Shown here: in pieces, positions 62,286-64,000 of the stretch
Numbering within the stretch: position 1 is the first letter of the stretch
Layout: each line of letters begins with the position of its first letter
Assembly: GCF_028368995.1 (NCBI RefSeq)
Contig: NZ_JAQNDL010000003.1
Span: 372,001 to 436,000 of the forward strand
DNA from: Nannocystis bainbridge
GTDB lineage: Bacteria > Myxococcota_A > Polyangia > Nannocystales > Nannocystaceae
Length of the DNA stretch: 64,000 nucleotides
Direction: 5' to 3'
Program-made: the position numbers and the translations under genes
The notes under the pieces: model-generated
What the model was told of the DNA's origin: nothing
The model's database searches: none
What the model saw: only the letters and a program-made list of their open reading frames with translations

Positions 62286-63782
62286 ATGGACACCGACGAT
62301 CTCCTGCGCCGCGGCCTCGACTGGGTGGCTCGGATCGCGCCCTACGACCTCGCCGCCGTGTTCACCCTCGACGACGGCGGCCTGGTCGTCCGCGCCGCCC
62401 GCGGCAACCTGGCCAGCCAGGTCCGCGGCCACCGCATCGACCTGGCGCGCTTCCCGACCCTGCGCGAGGCGCTCGAGACGCGCCGCGCCCGCGCCTTCAC
62501 CGAGGACGATCACCGCCACGGCGACGGCGATCCCTTCGACGGCGTCCTGGACCTCTCGCCCGGCCACGCCTGCATGGTCGTGCCGCTGCACGCCGCCGGC
62601 CGCTCGCTCGGCGTGCTCACCCTCGACCGCACCCACTGCGAGCGCTATCCGCAGGCCGTGGTCGACCAGGTCGAGACCTACGGGCAGATCCTCGGCCTCG
62701 CGCTCGACAACGCCGAGCGCCGGGTCGTGCTCGAGACCCTGCGCGAGGCCGAGCTCGAGCGGGCCCGCGAGCAGGACGAGGTCGCCGCCGGCTACGGGGT
62801 GCTCGAGCGCAGCGCCAGCCCGGCCGTGCGGGCCGTGGCGGCGCGCGCCCGCCAGGTCGCCGCCACCGACACGCCGGTGCTGATCCTCGGCGAGACCGGC
62901 ACCGGCAAGGAGCGGCTCGCCCGCGCCCTGCACCGCTGGAGCGCCCGCGCCGACCGGCCCTTCGTCGCTATCAACTGCGCGGCGATCCCCGCCTCGTTGC
63001 TCGAGAGCGAGTTGTTCGGCCACACCCGCGGCGCCTTCACCGGGGCCACGCGCGACCGCCTCGGCCGGTTCCAGCTGGCCAGCGGCGGCACGCTGCTGCT
63101 CGACGAGATCGGCGAGCTGCCGATCGAGCTGCAGGCCAAGCTGCTGCGCGTCGTGCAGGAGGGCGTGGTCGAGCCGGTCGGCAGCGACAAGAGCGTCAAG
63201 GTCGACGTCCGCCTGCTCGCCGCCACCCACGTCGACCTCGAGAAGGCGATCGCCGGCGGCCGCCTGCGCGAGGATCTTTACTATCGCCTGGCCGTGTTCC
63301 CGCTGCGCCTGCCGCCGCTGCGCCAGCGCCTCGAGGACCTGCCGCTGCTGTCCGCCGCGATGCTCGCCGAACAGAGCCAGCGGACCGGCCGCCGCGGCAT
63401 GCGGATCAGCGAGGACGGCCTGACCCGCCTGCGCGCCCACGCCTGGCCGGGCAACCTGCGCGAGCTCAGCAACGTGCTCGAGCGCGCCACCATCGTCACC
63501 ACCGGCGACGTGCTCGGCCCGGAGGCGTTCGAGCTCGGCGACATGTCCCATGCGCCAGGTCCCGTCGAGCCCGCGCTCACGGCCCCGCCGTCGGCCACGC
63601 CGATGCAGCACGACGGCCGGATCGCCACGCTCGAGGAGGTGACGGCCCTGCAGATCCAGCGGGTCCTGACCCACACGCGCGGGCGGATCTACGGCCCCGG
63701 CGGCGCCGCCGAGCTGCTCGGGGTCCCGCCCTCGACGCTGCAGAGCCGGATGAAAAAGCTCGGCGTCGCCCGCACCGCGTGA
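62286..63782 (+). CDS. Sigma-54-dependent transcriptional activator with GAF domain
   Basis: A 498-residue enhancer-binding protein, ATG 62286. A GAF sensor domain (about 1-160, YDLAAVFTLDDGGLVVRAAR, HACMVVPLHAAGRSLGVLTL) is followed by the AAA+ domain with Walker A GETGTGKE, the sigma-54 contact loop GAFTGA (ELFGHTRGAFTGATRDRLG), Walker B GGTLLLDEIGEL, and R-finger region; the C-terminus has a Fis-type HTH (GAAELLGVPPSTLQSRMKKL). The arrangement resembles NorR. It is divergent from ahpC-ahpD and probably activates them in response to a redox or NO-like signal. A two-unit 14-bp repeat (63542, 63556) lies in its linker. Confidence 0.9.
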   Translation: MDTDDLLRRGLDWVARIAPYDLAAVFTLDDGGLVVRAARGNLASQVRGHRIDLARFPTLREALETRRARAFTEDDHRHGDGDPFDGVLDLSPGHACMVVPLHAAGRSLGVLTLDRTHCERYPQAVVDQVETYGQILGLALDNAERRVVLETLREAELERAREQDEVAAGYGVLERSASPAVRAVAARARQVAATDTPVLILGETGTGKERLARALHRWSARADRPFVAINCAAIPASLLESELFGHTRGAFTGATRDRLGRFQLASGGTLLLDEIGELPIELQAKLLRVVQEGVVEPVGSDKSVKVDVRLLAATHVDLEKAIAGGRLREDLYYRLAVFPLRLPPLRQRLEDLPLLSAAMLAEQSQRTGRRGMRISEDGLTRLRAHAWPGNLRELSNVLERATIVTTGDVLGPEAFELGDMSHAPGPVEPALTAPPSATPMQHDGRIATLEEVTALQIQRVLTHTRGRIYGPGGAAELLGVPPSTLQSRMKKLGVARTA

Positions 63783-63845
63783 GGCGCGAGCGGCCAGCGG
63801 AGCCTCGCGGCGACGAGGCCCGACGTCTGCCAGATCCGTCCGAAT

Positions 63846-63915
63846 GGACATGCCCGTTCGAGCATGCCCTTTCGGGCATGTCCACGACGACATGCCCTAA
63901 AGTTCAGCGACGCCT
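63846..63915. repeat. 14-bp-period palindrome array, 4-5 units
   Basis: CATG cores at 63849, 63863, 63877 and 63891, then CAGC 63905, all in 14-bp steps. GCATGCCC and GGGCATGT arms pair around TTTC. It lies in the convergent junction between the activator (ends 63782) and the last, partial gene (ends 63915). Confidence 0.85.
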
Positions 63916-64000
63916 CAGCGGAACAGCAGGCTCCACAGCGCGTCGACCATCGACTCGGCCACGATCTCCTGCTTCACCGGCCGGCCGGTCTCGAGCTGGG
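63915..64000 (-). CDS. C-terminal end of an unidentified gene (partial)
   Basis: The last 86 bases read, on the minus strand, as the end of a coding frame: QLETGRPVKQEIVAESMVDA followed by LWSLLFR and a TGA (63917-63915). It is helical and amphipathic, as at the end of a TetR-type regulator, but too short to identify. The rest lies beyond the window. Confidence 0.4.
   Translation of the reverse strand, partial: QLETGRPVKQEIVAESMVDALWSLLFR

Overview
The window is about 70% GC, densely coded, and looks like chromosomal DNA of a myxobacterium, probably from the Nannocystis / Plesiocystis / Enhygromyxa side of the Myxococcota. The evidence is family content: cysteine-rich lipoproteins with Thr/Ser/Asp tails, two lipoproteins with the CGDG...GE.CDDG cysteine repeat and a DUF1554-like domain, an MXAN_5187-type membrane protein, a myxobacterial-style Ser/Thr kinase, TPR proteins with a C-terminal membrane anchor, and a bat-type operon. 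No phage, plasmid, insertion sequence, CRISPR array, rRNA or tRNA was recognised.

Layout. 1-5.6 kb: end of lpd, an unrecognised 527-residue protein, a DRE-TIM aldolase with a TPR partner, a flavin-split-barrel protein and a shortened ZnuA-like protein. 5.7-8.7 kb: korAB (2-oxoglutarate:ferredoxin oxidoreductase). 8.9-21.4 kb: a Cys-rich lipoprotein, TPR protein, ychF, a predicted outer-membrane protein, a MauE-like pair, gcdH, sspB, tcdA, two ArsA-like ATPases around a biotin carrier protein, and map. 21.6-23.6 kb: a TetR regulator divergent from a cytochrome P450, with two operator-like palindromes between them. 23.5-30 kb: lipoprotein, gpmI, outer-membrane protein, an RlmI-like methyltransferase, an HtrA-like protease and an acidic low-complexity protein. 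30.4-40.2 kb: a bat-type operon (MoxR ATPase, DUF58, BatD-like, two VWA proteins, TPR, BatD, BatE-like). 41.3-48.0 kb: selenocysteine genes selD, selB and selA, where selD itself needs UGA read as selenocysteine. 48-55.9 kb: FHA protein, shortened ComEC, MXAN_5187-type protein, def, a proline-rich envelope protein and a CHAD protein. 56-64 kb: two paralogous lipoproteins, tsaC, a kinase, ahpC-ahpD and a divergent sigma-54 activator.

Two things stand out. First, a repeat family is spread over the whole window: a 10-bp palindrome of the type GGACATGTCC (core CATG, CCTG, CAGG or CCGG) plus a 4-bp spacer, repeated at an exact 14-bp period for 2 to 7 units. Adjacent units form 10-11 bp hairpins with TTCG or TTCA loops. 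Arrays sit in or at 10 of the 12 convergent gene junctions I defined and in none of the 9 divergent promoter regions, which suggests a terminator or 3'-end role; others lie inside coding sequences. Second, the bat-type operon has gaps filled by short ORFs. Two sets are duplications of the preceding gene's 3' end together with its stop, Shine-Dalgarno-like sequence and restart, as if ribosomes are handed from gene to gene.
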